Below are positions 17,471 through 26,952 of a stretch of 64,000 nt of DNA, in pieces. How positions within the stretch are numbered: position 1 is the stretch's first letter; each line of letters begins with the position of its first letter. Under the pieces are notes generated by a model, which had not been told where the DNA came from, made no database searches, and worked only from the letters and a program-made list of their open reading frames with translations. The position numbers and the translations under genes were made by a program. This DNA comes from DASYLJ01 sp964432595 (GTDB taxonomy: Bacteria; Desulfobacterota; Binatia; DP-6): the NCBI GenBank assembly GCA_964432595.1, contig CAYSOF010000003.1, forward strand, positions 124,001 to 188,000, written 5' to 3'.

Positions 17471-20400
17471 TCACGGGGCGCAGTCGCCGACGAAGTTGCC
17501 CTGGAAGGAGCCGCGACCGTTCTGAGCGCAGTAGTTTCGCGCCCACGCCCCGCACTCCGCCACGCACTGGCCCTGGTGGAACGGGTAGTTCCCACTCGCT
17601 CGATGGTAGACGCTGCGATTCGAGCACTTGGCGCAGCAGTACGCGGGCTCGTGAGGGACGACGACGTTACCGTCGTAGAAGACGGAGGACCATCCGCAGC
17701 GGCCAGTCGGGTTCGAAATGCAAAGCTGCCCGCCGTGGTTCTGGCAGGCGTACTGGCTCGTCCAGCCGCTGCCGCAGAAGCTGCGGTCCTGATAGACGCA
17801 GTCCTCGTAGCTCCACACCGGCAGCGTGATGCCGTAGCCGTCCTTGCAGTAGATCGAGCAGCTGTGCGGGCATGGATCGTCGTAGCCGTTGCAATCCTCG
17901 TCCACTCCGTTGCCGCAGATCTCGGGCGTCGGGCTGCAGGTGCACTGGCAGTCGCGGCATTGGAAGCCCGACCGGCAGACTCGACCCTCGTCGCCGCATT
18001 CCTCGTACGGCTCGTTGGTGGCCGGATTGATGTCGGTCCGAAGCCAATTGTCGCCGCAGCGCGCGTTCTGACAATTGACGCACCCGTCGTTCACGCTCGA
18101 GTTGCCGTCCTCGCATTGGTCAGGCACTCGGGCGCCGTTGATCGTCTGGTAGTTCAGGAGCCCATCGCCGCAGAACGGCCGTCGGCAGATGCTGCTACAG
18201 GTGTCCGATGCGGGCCCTTCGTCGCACTCCGCAGGCGAGAAGCCCGGCTGGTCATCCTTGCCCGGGCAGAAGTACCCATCGGGACACTTGGGCAACTTGC
18301 ACTGTGGCGTACAGCCGTTGCACGGGTCGTCATCGTAGTCGTCGCACTCCTCCGTCGTCGCATCCTGGTTCTTCACGCCGTCGCCGCACATCGGCCCGCC
18401 GCACCAGCCCTCGACGGTCGGCGTGTCGCGGATCCATCCGTACTCGGGGGCCGCGCCGCGCGAACGCAGGAACTGGACGCAGTGCCAGCCGATCGTCGAG
18501 AAGCGCCACAGCTCGCGGAAATGTTCACGAGTATCCTGGGTGATCCTCGCGATCGGCGCTCCGAGCGGGCTGGAGGGCGCACCGGGAAACAGGGGCGTCA
18601 CCTCGGGCGAAGCGTACACGTATTGGTCAGCGGCCACGTTGCACGAGGGCTCCGAGCCGATGTCGTCAGGATAGACGGTCGGCAGCGCACCGTTGCAACG
18701 GGATGCCGAGCACGCGCGCGGCGCGGCGTTGCATTGGAAGTCGTTGCCATCCGGACCGCAAACGCCGGTCGCCGACGGAGCCGGCTCGAGGTCGGCGATC
18801 GCAACCCAACCGAACGAGCCGTGCGCAGGATCGTCGGGCGCATCGACATAGCCCCAGCGGTACGCGCCGCTGGCTCGCTCGCTGGCGCCTGCGACCGCCG
18901 CGCCCGGGCAGCCGTCGGGAAGGGTCTCGCTCTGAACGGCGAACGTGGCCCCGACACGGACCGCGCCGCTCAGCGGCGCAGCGGTCGCGTCCGGGCGTCC
19001 CAGAAGCGGCGTCGTACGAGAGAACCGATACGGATGGTAGCAGACGATCGCCTGCGCCGGCTGGAGGCACTGAATGCCGTCGCCGGTCTCCGTGCCTGTC
19101 GCGACGGCATCGTCCACCACCAGATGACCGCTGCCATCGGAAGCGCGGATGCTCCATGCGGCGCCGCCGGCCGAGGCGACGATGGCGTCGTCGGACAAGA
19201 AGCCGGGTGAGGCGATGTCACCGAAGCCGGTCGTGATCTGGCGCGGCTTGCCACCGGCACGCGGAACCATGAACAGCTCGACGCCGCACGCCTGCTTCGC
19301 GTGGCAGGCGTGGGCGCGGAACACGATCGACTTGCCGTCTGGACCGAATGCGGGTTCGTCGGGACGGCTGAGCGTCCGGCTCGGACGCACGATCACCTTG
19401 CGCTTGCCCGTGCGGCCGTCACGCCGATAGACGCGGCCGCGTGAGACGTACACGACGTCGCCGTTGTCGGGCGCGGGCGTCGGGTTCGTCTCGTCGCTCG
19501 CAGACGTGGTCGTCACCCGCTTCTCCGTTCCGCTTCCCACGTCGAGGGAGTACACGTCGGTCGCCCGGCCGGGCGCCATGCGCCGGTGGAACAGGAGGCG
19601 CGCGCCGTTGTCCGTGAAGAGCGGGCGCGTCGCGACGCCGTCGGGGCCGAGATCGCGGAGCGTGCGGGGTGTATCGTCTCCACTGGTTCCGACCAGGCGA
19701 ACGGCCAGATTGCCCGTGTCGGGATCCCGTCCGACGAAGACGACGCGGCGGGCGCCGGGGGCGAGCGATGGGTGGTCGCACGCCTGGCACCCCGTGGTGA
19801 GACGGCGGGCCGAGGTGCCGTCACCCTCGGCTATCCACACCTCACCGTCACGAATGAACGTCATGAACTGCGGCACGCGCTCGACCGAGATCGCGGCCAC
19901 CATCAAATTTGGCTCCGTCACACCGGCCAACTCGTCGCGGACCATCACCGACGCCAGGCGCTTGTCGCGGTGCATGACGTCGATCGTGACGGCCAGCTTG
20001 TCGAGTCGCCCGCTCAAGCTTTGAGATAGCGACTCGCGGTGCACCTCGAGCAGGTGACGGTCGCTTGCCGTGTTGACCGTCGCCGACTCGCCCTCGAGGG
20101 GACGCCACTCGCGCACGTTCGCGCCGATCGTGAGTGGCGTCTCCTGATCGGTGCCGTCATCGAAGACGAGGCGGAGCGTGCCGAGTTGGCGGCCGGCGTG
20201 CCGTGTCCATGTGAGCCGTGAGCCGACGAGCAGATGCACCACGAGCGGCGAGGATACGTCCGCCGGGATCTCGAGCTGCGGCAAGCCGTCGTTGGAAGAG
20301 AACACCCGCGTCGGTGGCGCCGACCAAGCGACCGGGACACCCCCAAGCTCGGCCGGACGTTGAGCAGCGAGCTGTGGAAGCATGCCGCTCAGGGTCGACG

Positions 20401-20527
20401 AGAGCCCGGCGCTCGGTATGGCAAGCGGCGTGTACGAATTGCCGTGAGCTGTGGTGGCCACGAGCGTCAGACAGGCAATAGCCAAGGCTACAGTCGAGTA
20501 CCTGCGAAACCGAAGAGAACGCGTCAT
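17471..20527 (-). CDS. Secreted TolB-like beta-propeller plus cysteine-rich repeat protein
   Basis: 1018 residues. Start ATG 20527, with a GAGGGGG site upstream and a signal peptide (YSTVALAIACLTLVATTAHG). Residues ~230-520 contain PD40/WD40-like blades (AEGDGTSARRLTTG, PSLAPGARRVVFVGRD, PAFGPDGKSIVFRA). The last ~400 residues are Cys-rich DUF4215-type repeats (CGDGVKNQDATTEECDD, FCGDGLLNYQ, CEDGNSSVNDGCVNCQN), known as myxococcus Cys-rich repeats, and an EICGNGVDEDCNG motif. It is followed after 19 bases by the RHS gene and probably co-transcribed, perhaps as its surface partner. Confidence 0.85.
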   Translation of the reverse strand: MTRSLRFRRYSTVALAIACLTLVATTAHGNSYTPLAIPSAGLSSTLSGMLPQLAAQRPAELGGVPVAWSAPPTRVFSSNDGLPQLEIPADVSSPLVVHLLVGSRLTWTRHAGRQLGTLRLVFDDGTDQETPLTIGANVREWRPLEGESATVNTASDRHLLEVHRESLSQSLSGRLDKLAVTIDVMHRDKRLASVMVRDELAGVTEPNLMVAAISVERVPQFMTFIRDGEVWIAEGDGTSARRLTTGCQACDHPSLAPGARRVVFVGRDPDTGNLAVRLVGTSGDDTPRTLRDLGPDGVATRPLFTDNGARLLFHRRMAPGRATDVYSLDVGSGTEKRVTTTSASDETNPTPAPDNGDVVYVSRGRVYRRDGRTGKRKVIVRPSRTLSRPDEPAFGPDGKSIVFRAHACHAKQACGVELFMVPRAGGKPRQITTGFGDIASPGFLSDDAIVASAGGAAWSIRASDGSGHLVVDDAVATGTETGDGIQCLQPAQAIVCYHPYRFSRTTPLLGRPDATAAPLSGAVRVGATFAVQSETLPDGCPGAAVAGASERASGAYRWGYVDAPDDPAHGSFGWVAIADLEPAPSATGVCGPDGNDFQCNAAPRACSASRCNGALPTVYPDDIGSEPSCNVAADQYVYASPEVTPLFPGAPSSPLGAPIARITQDTREHFRELWRFSTIGWHCVQFLRSRGAAPEYGWIRDTPTVEGWCGGPMCGDGVKNQDATTEECDDYDDDPCNGCTPQCKLPKCPDGYFCPGKDDQPGFSPAECDEGPASDTCSSICRRPFCGDGLLNYQTINGARVPDQCEDGNSSVNDGCVNCQNARCGDNWLRTDINPATNEPYEECGDEGRVCRSGFQCRDCQCTCSPTPEICGNGVDEDCNGYDDPCPHSCSIYCKDGYGITLPVWSYEDCVYQDRSFCGSGWTSQYACQNHGGQLCISNPTGRCGWSSVFYDGNVVVPHEPAYCCAKCSNRSVYHRASGNYPFHQGQCVAECGAWARNYCAQNGRGSFQGNFVGDCAP

Positions 20528-20587
20528 GAGATGTTTCCCCCTCTTTCCTGGCAAGAGTGGGGTGGACCGTGCACCACCGAAGCGTCC

Positions 20588-20602
20588 GCAGGGAGTGTGC
20601 CA
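20588..20602 (-). promoter_or_regulatory. Sigma-54-type promoter candidate for the propeller/RHS operon
   Basis: On the minus strand from 20602: TGGCACA-ctcc-cTGC, two mismatches from TGGCACG-N4-TTGC, with GG and GC twelve bases apart as required. The predicted transcript would start near 20576, about 50 bases before the ATG at 20527. The rest of the 294-base divergent gap (20528-20821) shows no other clear signal. Confidence 0.4.
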
Positions 20603-20821
20603 TGTGTCCCAGCACACTACGGAGCCGGACTGGGTCGACATCGCTCGAGGCCAGCTTGTCCGTGAGTGTCACCGCGGTAGTCGTCGGGAGGACCATGTCG
20701 ATGTTGCCACGAACGCGTGCGAGCGGACGCCGAGCGTCCAGGTCGGCGAGGACACATTGGTCGACGACTTCTGAGTTGACTCCGAGGACGACGGAGGAGG
20801 ATACGTTGAAACCTGTCGATC

Positions 20822-22075
20822 ATGTCCAGTGTAGCTATCGATGCGACAGGCAGTCGGGCGCGCGGACGCGCGCGGAGGGGAATGCTGTGGCTTTTCTTCG
20901 CCGTGTTGCTGAGCACCAGCTCGGCTCACCAGCAAGGAACGCCAACTGCCTCGAGCGAGCCGCAGACACCTGCCTCACTGTTCACGCTTGGCGACGCCGC
21001 GCTTCAAGGCGATGACCTCGCGCTAGCGTACCGTCGCTTTTCGACGGCGCTGACGCTCGCGCGTCGGAGTGGCGACTACGACGCCCAAGGCACCGCGCTC
21101 GTTCGGCTGTCCATCGTGGTGAATCGCCGCGGACAGCGGCAGAAGCGAAACGCGTTCCTCTGGAAGGCCGCCCTCGCGTACCGGAAGCGCGGAGATGCGA
21201 AGGGTGAGGCTGCCAGTTTACTTCCGTTCGCGAACTCCGTTCGCCACGCCCCGCGACGACAACGTCGCGCGATCCGAGCGTACGAGCGCGCCCTGATCCT
21301 GTATTCCGCACAAGACGACCGCCTCGGACAAGGGGACGTCTTCCTGGGACTCGCCCAAGTCTACTACTTGGGAGGTGGGGACGCGGCGCAATCCCTCTAC
21401 GAAGCCGCGCGCGAATCGTACCTGTCCGCGGGGGACTACGGTCGCGCGGCAGAAGCGACGGTCGGACTAGCGTCCGTGTTCGCCCGAGCAGGCGAGCGAC
21501 CCGCTGCACGACAACAGCTCGACGAAGCCGACCGTCTATACGGGAAAGCTGGAAACGAGGAGGGCTTGTCGCGAGTCGAACTCGAGCGCGCGTACATCGA
21601 TCTGCTTGACGGACAACATGCCGCCGCGGAGCGCGTCTTTCGACGTGCATTGGCGCGCATGGTCACTCGGGACGATCGGCACGCAGCGGCCAACATTATG
21701 CTTCACATCGCGTCCACGTTGGCAGCTCAGGGACGGCGGAGCGACGAACGGACAGCAGTCAAACGAGCGCGCCGGTACGACCCGAACAACAGCAATGCCT
21801 GGATCGCGTTGGCTACCATTGATCGAACGCAGCATCGCTTCGCCCACGCTGAGAAGCTGTATCGGAAGGCGGAGCAAGCTTGTCGAGAGCGGCTTCTCAC
21901 GCTGTGCGTCGGCAACGCGCTACTAGGACAGGGCGACCTGCAGATGGACCTTCGGCGACCTGCAGAGGCCGCACGACTATATGCGCGTTCCCTCGAGGTC
22001 TATCGCTCCATCAATCATCCTCAAGGTGCGACCAATGCGGCGAACGCGCTGGCACGGGTGCATGGCACGACATAG
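20822..22075 (+). CDS. Secreted TPR-repeat protein
   Basis: 417 residues. An arginine-rich N-region and hydrophobic core (MLWLFFAVLLSTSSA) suggest export; the internal ATG at 20882 would give a shorter signal peptide but its ribosome site is only three bases away. From residue ~50 to the end it is built of tetratricopeptide-like helix pairs (e.g. GDAALQGDDLALAYRRFSTA, GLAQVYYLGGGDAAQSLYEA, GNALLGQGDLQMDLRRPAEA). Such scaffolds bind other proteins; no catalytic domain is present. It is divergent from the RHS operon. Confidence 0.75.
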   Translation: MSSVAIDATGSRARGRARRGMLWLFFAVLLSTSSAHQQGTPTASSEPQTPASLFTLGDAALQGDDLALAYRRFSTALTLARRSGDYDAQGTALVRLSIVVNRRGQRQKRNAFLWKAALAYRKRGDAKGEAASLLPFANSVRHAPRRQRRAIRAYERALILYSAQDDRLGQGDVFLGLAQVYYLGGGDAAQSLYEAARESYLSAGDYGRAAEATVGLASVFARAGERPAARQQLDEADRLYGKAGNEEGLSRVELERAYIDLLDGQHAAAERVFRRALARMVTRDDRHAAANIMLHIASTLAAQGRRSDERTAVKRARRYDPNNSNAWIALATIDRTQHRFAHAEKLYRKAEQACRERLLTLCVGNALLGQGDLQMDLRRPAEAARLYARSLEVYRSINHPQGATNAANALARVHGTT

Positions 22076-22209
22076 CGCCGCACACCGTGCGAGCTGGCAG
22101 GCACCTCGCTGCCCCGAACGAGCGCCCGGACCCGTCGTCGGGATCACCTGCGCACGGCAGTCGCACCGCTCGCAGCAGCTCGTCCGACGCCGAGAGCACG
22201 ACGCTGATT

Positions 22210-22430
22210 CTGCCGCTGCTCTCTGGGAGGCCAGCGCGGCGACTCGCGCGGCCCGACTTCGCCCCTGAACGACGCTCAGGACGTAATCGCCCGATGCGCC
22301 CGCCCCTCGTGTCGGCGACGTCTACACGAAGGCCGGCGACGTCGCGCAGGCGACGCAGTGGTACTCGCTCGCCAGCGGCCTCACCGATCCGAGCTACCCG
22401 TTCAAGGATCTCGTGCAGTCGCGCGTCGCC
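22210..22430 (+). pseudogene. Decayed fragment of a paralogue of the secreted protein gene at 1048-2376
   Basis: Bases 22312-22430 match 2153-2271 at 115 of 119 positions. A weaker match at ~22210-22255 corresponds to ~1810-1855. Bases ~1860-2150 of the gene have no counterpart here, so the copy has an internal deletion, and its reading frame is broken. Three of the four differences in the long block are silent third-position changes. That suggests the source was a functional paralogue rather than a recent copy of the 1-2 kb gene. The remainder of the gap 22076-22481 holds nothing I can call. Confidence 0.75.
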
Positions 22431-22481
22431 ACGAATGCCGACTGCCAGCGGTCCGCCACGTCGCGATTGCGTCGCCGTCGG

Positions 22482-23261
22482 TCAGTTCTCGACCGCAGGG
22501 CCGTCCAGCGTATCGGCCGTCAACGGAGGCTCGATGATCGCGTCGCCGTCCGGCGGCGCCGCATCGCCGGGCTCGGCGACGTCCGCCTCCGGCTCTTCGC
22601 CCGCCGCCTCGATCTCTTTCGCTATCGCCTTCACCTTCTTCACTTCGGCCTCAGCGCGGAGTACCGCGGCGACGGCCGAGTTCGTTCGCGCACTCTCGAG
22701 CTTGTTGGACGCGGACGTCACCCCGGCCCCGAGCTCGTTCCTCGCGCTCGCGCAAGAGTTCGGATCGTACACCAGCTCGTACCTGTGCTCGCCTTCGACC
22801 TTGGGAGCTCCCTTGTCGAGATAGCGGTACTTCAGCAGCGCCCGCGACTTATCGAGAGCCGTCGCGATCTCGTTCGCCGACATCGAGTAGATGTCAGCCA
22901 ACGTCGAGTTCTCGATCATCGCGAAGAGCCCGCTCGTGAAGCCGCCGGAGACGGAGACGAGCGCTATCGTCAGCGTGGCCGCACCCGCGGCGCCCAACCC
23001 ACCGGTCGCAGCCGCGGCACCGAGCGCCAACCCACCGGCGACGTAGATCCACGCACGGTTCTGGCTGGCACGCGAGTGATACGCCTCCTGGAGATCCTGA
23101 CTGTAGTTGACGAGCTTCTCGTAGTCGTCGCAGGGGTTCGCCGTGACGACGAACGGGGGCTGGTCCGGCCTGATTCCCAGGTTGGCGGCCGTGCACCCCG
23201 TCCCGACAACGACGAGGAGGCTGGCGAGGGCCGCCAGGCGGCGGAGGCGAAAGGCGTTCAC
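22482..23261 (-). CDS. Probable lipoprotein with glycine-rich hydrophobic segment
   Basis: 259 residues. The GTG at 23261 is preferred because AAGGAG lies six bases upstream; the ATG two codons earlier abuts that site. A signal sequence ends in a lipobox-like VVVGTGC, so lipid anchoring is likely. A Gly/Ala-rich double hydrophobic stretch (~residues 70-110, YVAGGLALGAAAATGGLG) could cross a membrane. A coiled-coil-like Glu/Lys/Ala region (~190-225) and an acidic Pro tail follow. No known family recognised. Confidence 0.65.
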   Translation of the reverse strand: MNAFRLRRLAALASLLVVVGTGCTAANLGIRPDQPPFVVTANPCDDYEKLVNYSQDLQEAYHSRASQNRAWIYVAGGLALGAAAATGGLGAAGAATLTIALVSVSGGFTSGLFAMIENSTLADIYSMSANEIATALDKSRALLKYRYLDKGAPKVEGEHRYELVYDPNSCASARNELGAGVTSASNKLESARTNSAVAAVLRAEAEVKKVKAIAKEIEAAGEEPEADVAEPGDAAPPDGDAIIEPPLTADTLDGPAVEN

Positions 23262-23369
23262 GGGCATCTCCTTGTGCGCCTCGTCTGCGGGCGCATCTCG
23301 AACGTGGAGGTCATGGGAGGCCGAGCGCTCGTCGCTTCGAGACGACGGCGGACGACCTCGCGTTCGGGT

Positions 23370-24206
23370 TCAGTCATCACATCCCTGATCGTCGACGTCG
23401 GTGTTCTGGTCCGTCCCGGGGCAGACGTCGCATGCGTCGCCGACCTCGTCGTCGTCTCCGTCGTCCTGGTCCGGGTTCGCGACGCGGATGCAGTTGTCGA
23501 AGCGGTCCAGGACGGAGTCGTCGTCCGCGTCGATGCTGCAGGCGTCTCCGCGAGACTTGCCGTCCGAGTTCCGCTGCTTGGGATTGCGGACGAGCCGACA
23601 GTTGTCGTCACAGCCCGTCGTGGAATCGGTCGTGCACGGCGTCGCGAACGCCCCGTCCCCGTCGCCGTCGTCCGGGACGCCGTCACCGTCCTCGTCGCCA
23701 GGCAGCGAGCGGACGTACCCGCACCCGTTCGAGCGGGCCGCAGCGCGAGCCGCGTCGAGCGCCGCCGCGTCCATGAGCTCGCGGCGCTCGAACGATCGCC
23801 CCATGGTGCGGACGCAACGCCGGTACTCGGCACGGCTGCGCCACGTCCGCCCACTCTTCCTCCGCGGCTTGTCGCAGGCGCACTCCTCGCTCAGGGTGCA
23901 CCCGAACTGGTCGACCAGGGTCGCCGGCAAGCCGTCGGCTCCGATCTTGCCGGGCTCGGTGCCACGACACTCGTCGCAGGCATCACCGACTCGGTCGTCG
24001 TCGCCATCCTGCTGGTCGGCGTTCGAGTGGTCGTCGCAGTTGTCGACGGCGTTGGCGTAGCCGTCGCCGTCCGGGTCGGTGGTATCGGGGACCTGCCCTC
24101 GAGCCACGACGACACCGAGCAGGAGAACGGCGCACGCGACGGCGGCGCACGACACACGACCGCGCAGATCGCTCCCAACCATCATATTACTGAACAGCGT
24201 TCTCAT
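23370..24206 (-). CDS. Secreted thrombospondin type-3 repeat protein
   Basis: 278 residues from the ATG at 24206; ATGs at 24185 and 24182 are equally possible, and none has a good ribosome site. A signal peptide (CAAVACAVLLLGVVVARGQ) precedes calcium-binding type-3 repeats of the form DPDGDGYANAVDNCDDHSNA, DQQDGDDDRVGDACDEC, DGDGVPDDGDGDG and DDDSVLDRFDNC. They are interrupted by a ~70-residue Arg/Cys-rich insert. Such repeats bind calcium and form stalks in outer-membrane or secreted proteins. Confidence 0.75.
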   Translation of the reverse strand: MRTLFSNMMVGSDLRGRVSCAAVACAVLLLGVVVARGQVPDTTDPDGDGYANAVDNCDDHSNADQQDGDDDRVGDACDECRGTEPGKIGADGLPATLVDQFGCTLSEECACDKPRRKSGRTWRSRAEYRRCVRTMGRSFERRELMDAAALDAARAAARSNGCGYVRSLPGDEDGDGVPDDGDGDGAFATPCTTDSTTGCDDNCRLVRNPKQRNSDGKSRGDACSIDADDDSVLDRFDNCIRVANPDQDDGDDDEVGDACDVCPGTDQNTDVDDQGCDD

Positions 24207-24442
24207 GCTTGCAGCGACGGCGTTCTGCACGGACCATGCCGTGCGCGAGGCCACGTTCCGCAAGCGCTTCGGAGGGGTTCCGTCCACACGAGCACACTCA
24301 TCGTCCTGCGCAGTGGACGCCGCCCCCGCCGCACGTGCCGTCAGCGCGTCGACCCGCGCCGGGCATCGATGAGCATCAAGTCTGGCGGAAACGCAGGGAG
24401 CTAGCTGTCACGTCACCATTGCGTGGTGGAAGCTCGCCGGGA

Positions 24443-24458
24443 TGGCACCCCCATTGCA
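24443..24458 (+). promoter_or_regulatory. Sigma-54-type promoter candidate, nearly leaderless
   Basis: TGGCACC-ccca-TTGCA matches the -24/-12 consensus (TGGCACG-N4-TTGCW) at all but one position, with GG and GC twelve bases apart. Transcription would start near 24469, only about four bases before the ATG at 24473. This is the best match in the window. Confidence 0.6.
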
Positions 24459-24472
24459 GGGCGGCTCACTCA

Positions 24473-25396
24473 ATGGCGGACTTCATGCCACCCACGAGCG
24501 CCTGGATGGACTCGCTCAATCGACTGCTGTCGACGGACTTCCTGGCGTTGATCGCCGTGTTCGCGCCCGTCCATCAAGGACTGATCGAGCTCTTCAAGCT
24601 CACCGGCGTCAAGGTCCGGCGCTACTGGGAAGCCCTGCTCTACGTCGTCTACGGCAACGTCTACGGTCCGCGTGAGACGCCGCCGTCGCCGCTCCTCCTC
24701 AACAAGCCGATGGGCACGATCCCGGCGGGGCTGACCGAGGAGACACGCCGAAGCTGGTGGGACGGTCCCCAGCGACGTCTCATCGAGAGCTTCGTCCTCC
24801 GCGCCGTCGGCGACGACCCCGTCACCGACATCTCGGACGCCGACATCCGGAACGTGATCCGGATCGCGCTCATGGCCGCCGGACCGGACTGCCGCCAGAT
24901 CGTCGAGGGCCTGGACGACATGATCCGAAGCGGCGTGCGCGAACGCGCGGACATCGAAGCAGGCCTGGCGGCGTTCACACCACGGGACGCCGCGGTTCTC
25001 GCCACGGTCGAGGACTGGAAGAAGACGGTCGAGAAGGCCACCGCGGTGAGCCCGGCCCTGCTCGTCGCCTGGCGGGAGGCCTTCGTCGAGGGGTTCGTTC
25101 CCGGCGTCGTGCGTGCCGAGCGCGAGCTCGGCAACGCGATCAAGGCGGCCGAGTACCGCTATCATCGCCAGCTTCACTGGGCGACGGTGGTGTTCGCGCT
25201 CGCCGAGGCGGGGATGATCGCGGGGCTCCTGCGCAACGGCGCGCTCGGGAAGCTCGAGGGAGCGGCAGAGGCCTGGTCGGTCACCGCCTTGCCCGTCGTG
25301 TTCTTCGCCGCCTTCGGGCTGCTGCTCGTCACCCCGAGCATCTCCAAGAGCCTGACCGACGCCCTCGTGGGGCTCGGCGACCGCCTCCGTGGCTGA
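24473..25396 (+). CDS. Membrane protein of unknown function
   Basis: 307 residues. One possible N-terminal membrane segment (LLSTDFLALIAVFAPVHQGL) is followed by a ~170-residue soluble helical region (VTDISDADIRNVIRIALMAA ...). Two C-terminal membrane helices follow (ATVVFALAEAGMIAGLL and VTALPVVFFAAFGLLLV). No family recognised. The ATG at 24473 lies just behind the sigma-54 promoter; an ATG at 24485 is the alternative. Its stop overlaps the phosphatase GTG by eight bases, implying joint expression. Confidence 0.65.
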   Translation: MADFMPPTSAWMDSLNRLLSTDFLALIAVFAPVHQGLIELFKLTGVKVRRYWEALLYVVYGNVYGPRETPPSPLLLNKPMGTIPAGLTEETRRSWWDGPQRRLIESFVLRAVGDDPVTDISDADIRNVIRIALMAAGPDCRQIVEGLDDMIRSGVRERADIEAGLAAFTPRDAAVLATVEDWKKTVEKATAVSPALLVAWREAFVEGFVPGVVRAERELGNAIKAAEYRYHRQLHWATVVFALAEAGMIAGLLRNGALGKLEGAAEAWSVTALPVVFFAAFGLLLVTPSISKSLTDALVGLGDRLRG

Positions 25397-26825
25397 TCGG
25401 CCCCGCCTGCTGGTCGGGGCGGTGACGGCGCGCTCCGCGCGCCTGCGGCTGGACGAATGGCGGTCCGCCGCCTGTCCCGTGCGGATCACGCCGTCGCACG
25501 GACGCGTCACACGGTTCGAGGTCGCGACGTTGCCTGCACCGGCCACGACGTGGGTCGTGGACCTCGACGACCTTCATCCGGACACGCGCTACGTCGTCGA
25601 CCTCGGCAGCGCGGCCCATGGAAGCGCGGTCGAGCTCCAGACCGCGCCGGCCGCGCTGGACGCGCACAGCGCGTTCCGACTCTCGCTGCTGTCCTGCTAC
25701 TTTCCCTCCGATCAGTTCGTCGGGCGTGCGGGAACGGCGGTGCGCTGCCTGAACAGCCGTCCTGCTCCCCCGCATCTGAACGTCTTCTGCGGCGACCAGA
25801 TCTACGCGGACGTACCATCGGATTGGACGAGCGACGATCCCGACACGGTCTACGCGCGTCGCTACGAGGCCGCATGGGGTTCGGGCCGCCTCGGTCCGCT
25901 CCTCGCTCGCGGCGGGAACGTGTTCGCCTGCGACGACCACGAGTACTGGAACAACTATCCCGCGGTGACGCCGTGGCTGTCGCGCAGCTGGTGGGGCTGG
26001 ACGCGCTGGGCGGGTGCGGCGCGGCGCGCGCTCTGGGCGGAGCAAGGGCAGTGGAACTTCGCGCCGCGCGTTCGCGGTGGCGACGTCGAGGAGCGTGGCT
26101 GGTGCGAATGGACCGCAGCGGGCCTCGACGTGTTCGTGACCGACACCAGAACCGACCGCGCGAGCCCCGACCACGCGCGCTGTCCGTCCACGCCGGAGGG
26201 GCCGTGTCCGCACATGCTGGGGCGCTCGCATCTCATGACGGCGGCGCAGCGTGCCGCGTTGTACGCGTGGATCGGTCGGGTCCCGCGGCTCGGCATCCTC
26301 GTGCTCGGGCAGCCGATCCTGGCTCCCGCGACGTCGTGGACCGACTTCGATACCAGCCTCGCCGACTACGACGACTACGATCGCCTCATCGCCGAGCTGC
26401 GCTGGGCGATCCGCAGCCGCGGCGTCAGCTTCATCGTGCTCTCGGGCGACATCCACTGGAGCCGGCTGGTCCGATGGCGCTGCCGGACCGCACCGCGGCC
26501 GGATGCGATGCTGGTCGAGTTCGTGACCTCGCCGCTCGCTCGCGTCGGTCTGCCGAGCATTCTGTCCACTGGTGCCGACGTCGGCGAGCGCGCCAAGCCC
26601 GACCTGGATGCCGACGCGCGGGCCGCCCTGCTCCGGCGGCTCCCGGACTTCGACGAAGGACCGATCTTCGCCACGAACGAGCACGGCATCGGCTTCGTGG
26701 AGATCCGACGGGCGGGCAACGACCTGCTCGCCTCCTTCGAGGTCGATAGCCTGGACACCATGCGCACGGCCGTCGACCGCTGGAGCGATGGACGATGGTG
26801 GTGCCGCTCGACGCTCGCGGTCTGA
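25389..26825 (+). CDS. PhoD-like metallophosphatase family protein
   Basis: 478 residues. It has the PhoD/alkaline-phosphatase-D metal motifs in order: FCGDQIYAD (~residue 133), CDDHEYWNN (~180) and LSGDIHWSRL (~354), preceded by a small beta-sandwich N-terminal domain. No signal peptide is seen, so it is probably cytoplasmic, unlike secreted PhoD. The substrate cannot be told from sequence. GTG start inside the end of the previous gene. Confidence 0.8.
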   Translation: MADRPRLLVGAVTARSARLRLDEWRSAACPVRITPSHGRVTRFEVATLPAPATTWVVDLDDLHPDTRYVVDLGSAAHGSAVELQTAPAALDAHSAFRLSLLSCYFPSDQFVGRAGTAVRCLNSRPAPPHLNVFCGDQIYADVPSDWTSDDPDTVYARRYEAAWGSGRLGPLLARGGNVFACDDHEYWNNYPAVTPWLSRSWWGWTRWAGAARRALWAEQGQWNFAPRVRGGDVEERGWCEWTAAGLDVFVTDTRTDRASPDHARCPSTPEGPCPHMLGRSHLMTAAQRAALYAWIGRVPRLGILVLGQPILAPATSWTDFDTSLADYDDYDRLIAELRWAIRSRGVSFIVLSGDIHWSRLVRWRCRTAPRPDAMLVEFVTSPLARVGLPSILSTGADVGERAKPDLDADARAALLRRLPDFDEGPIFATNEHGIGFVEIRRAGNDLLASFEVDSLDTMRTAVDRWSDGRWWCRSTLAV

Positions 26826-26952
26826 GCCGGCCTGGCCACTCGACCGGACGGGGCGTGTCCCAGAGCGGACAGCTCGCCGGGGGCCCCGCTGCAGCATTGC
26901 GTCCGTTCCGCACGCGCACCGGCCGGTACCGATCTTGCTGGGTGCATCGTTC

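Noticed and set aside
22413..24404. 663-codon open frame on the plus strand
   Set aside because: It is antisense to the lipoprotein and thrombospondin-repeat genes, which have ribosome sites, signal peptides and recognisable repeats; the translation is Arg/Val-rich shadow typical of high GC.
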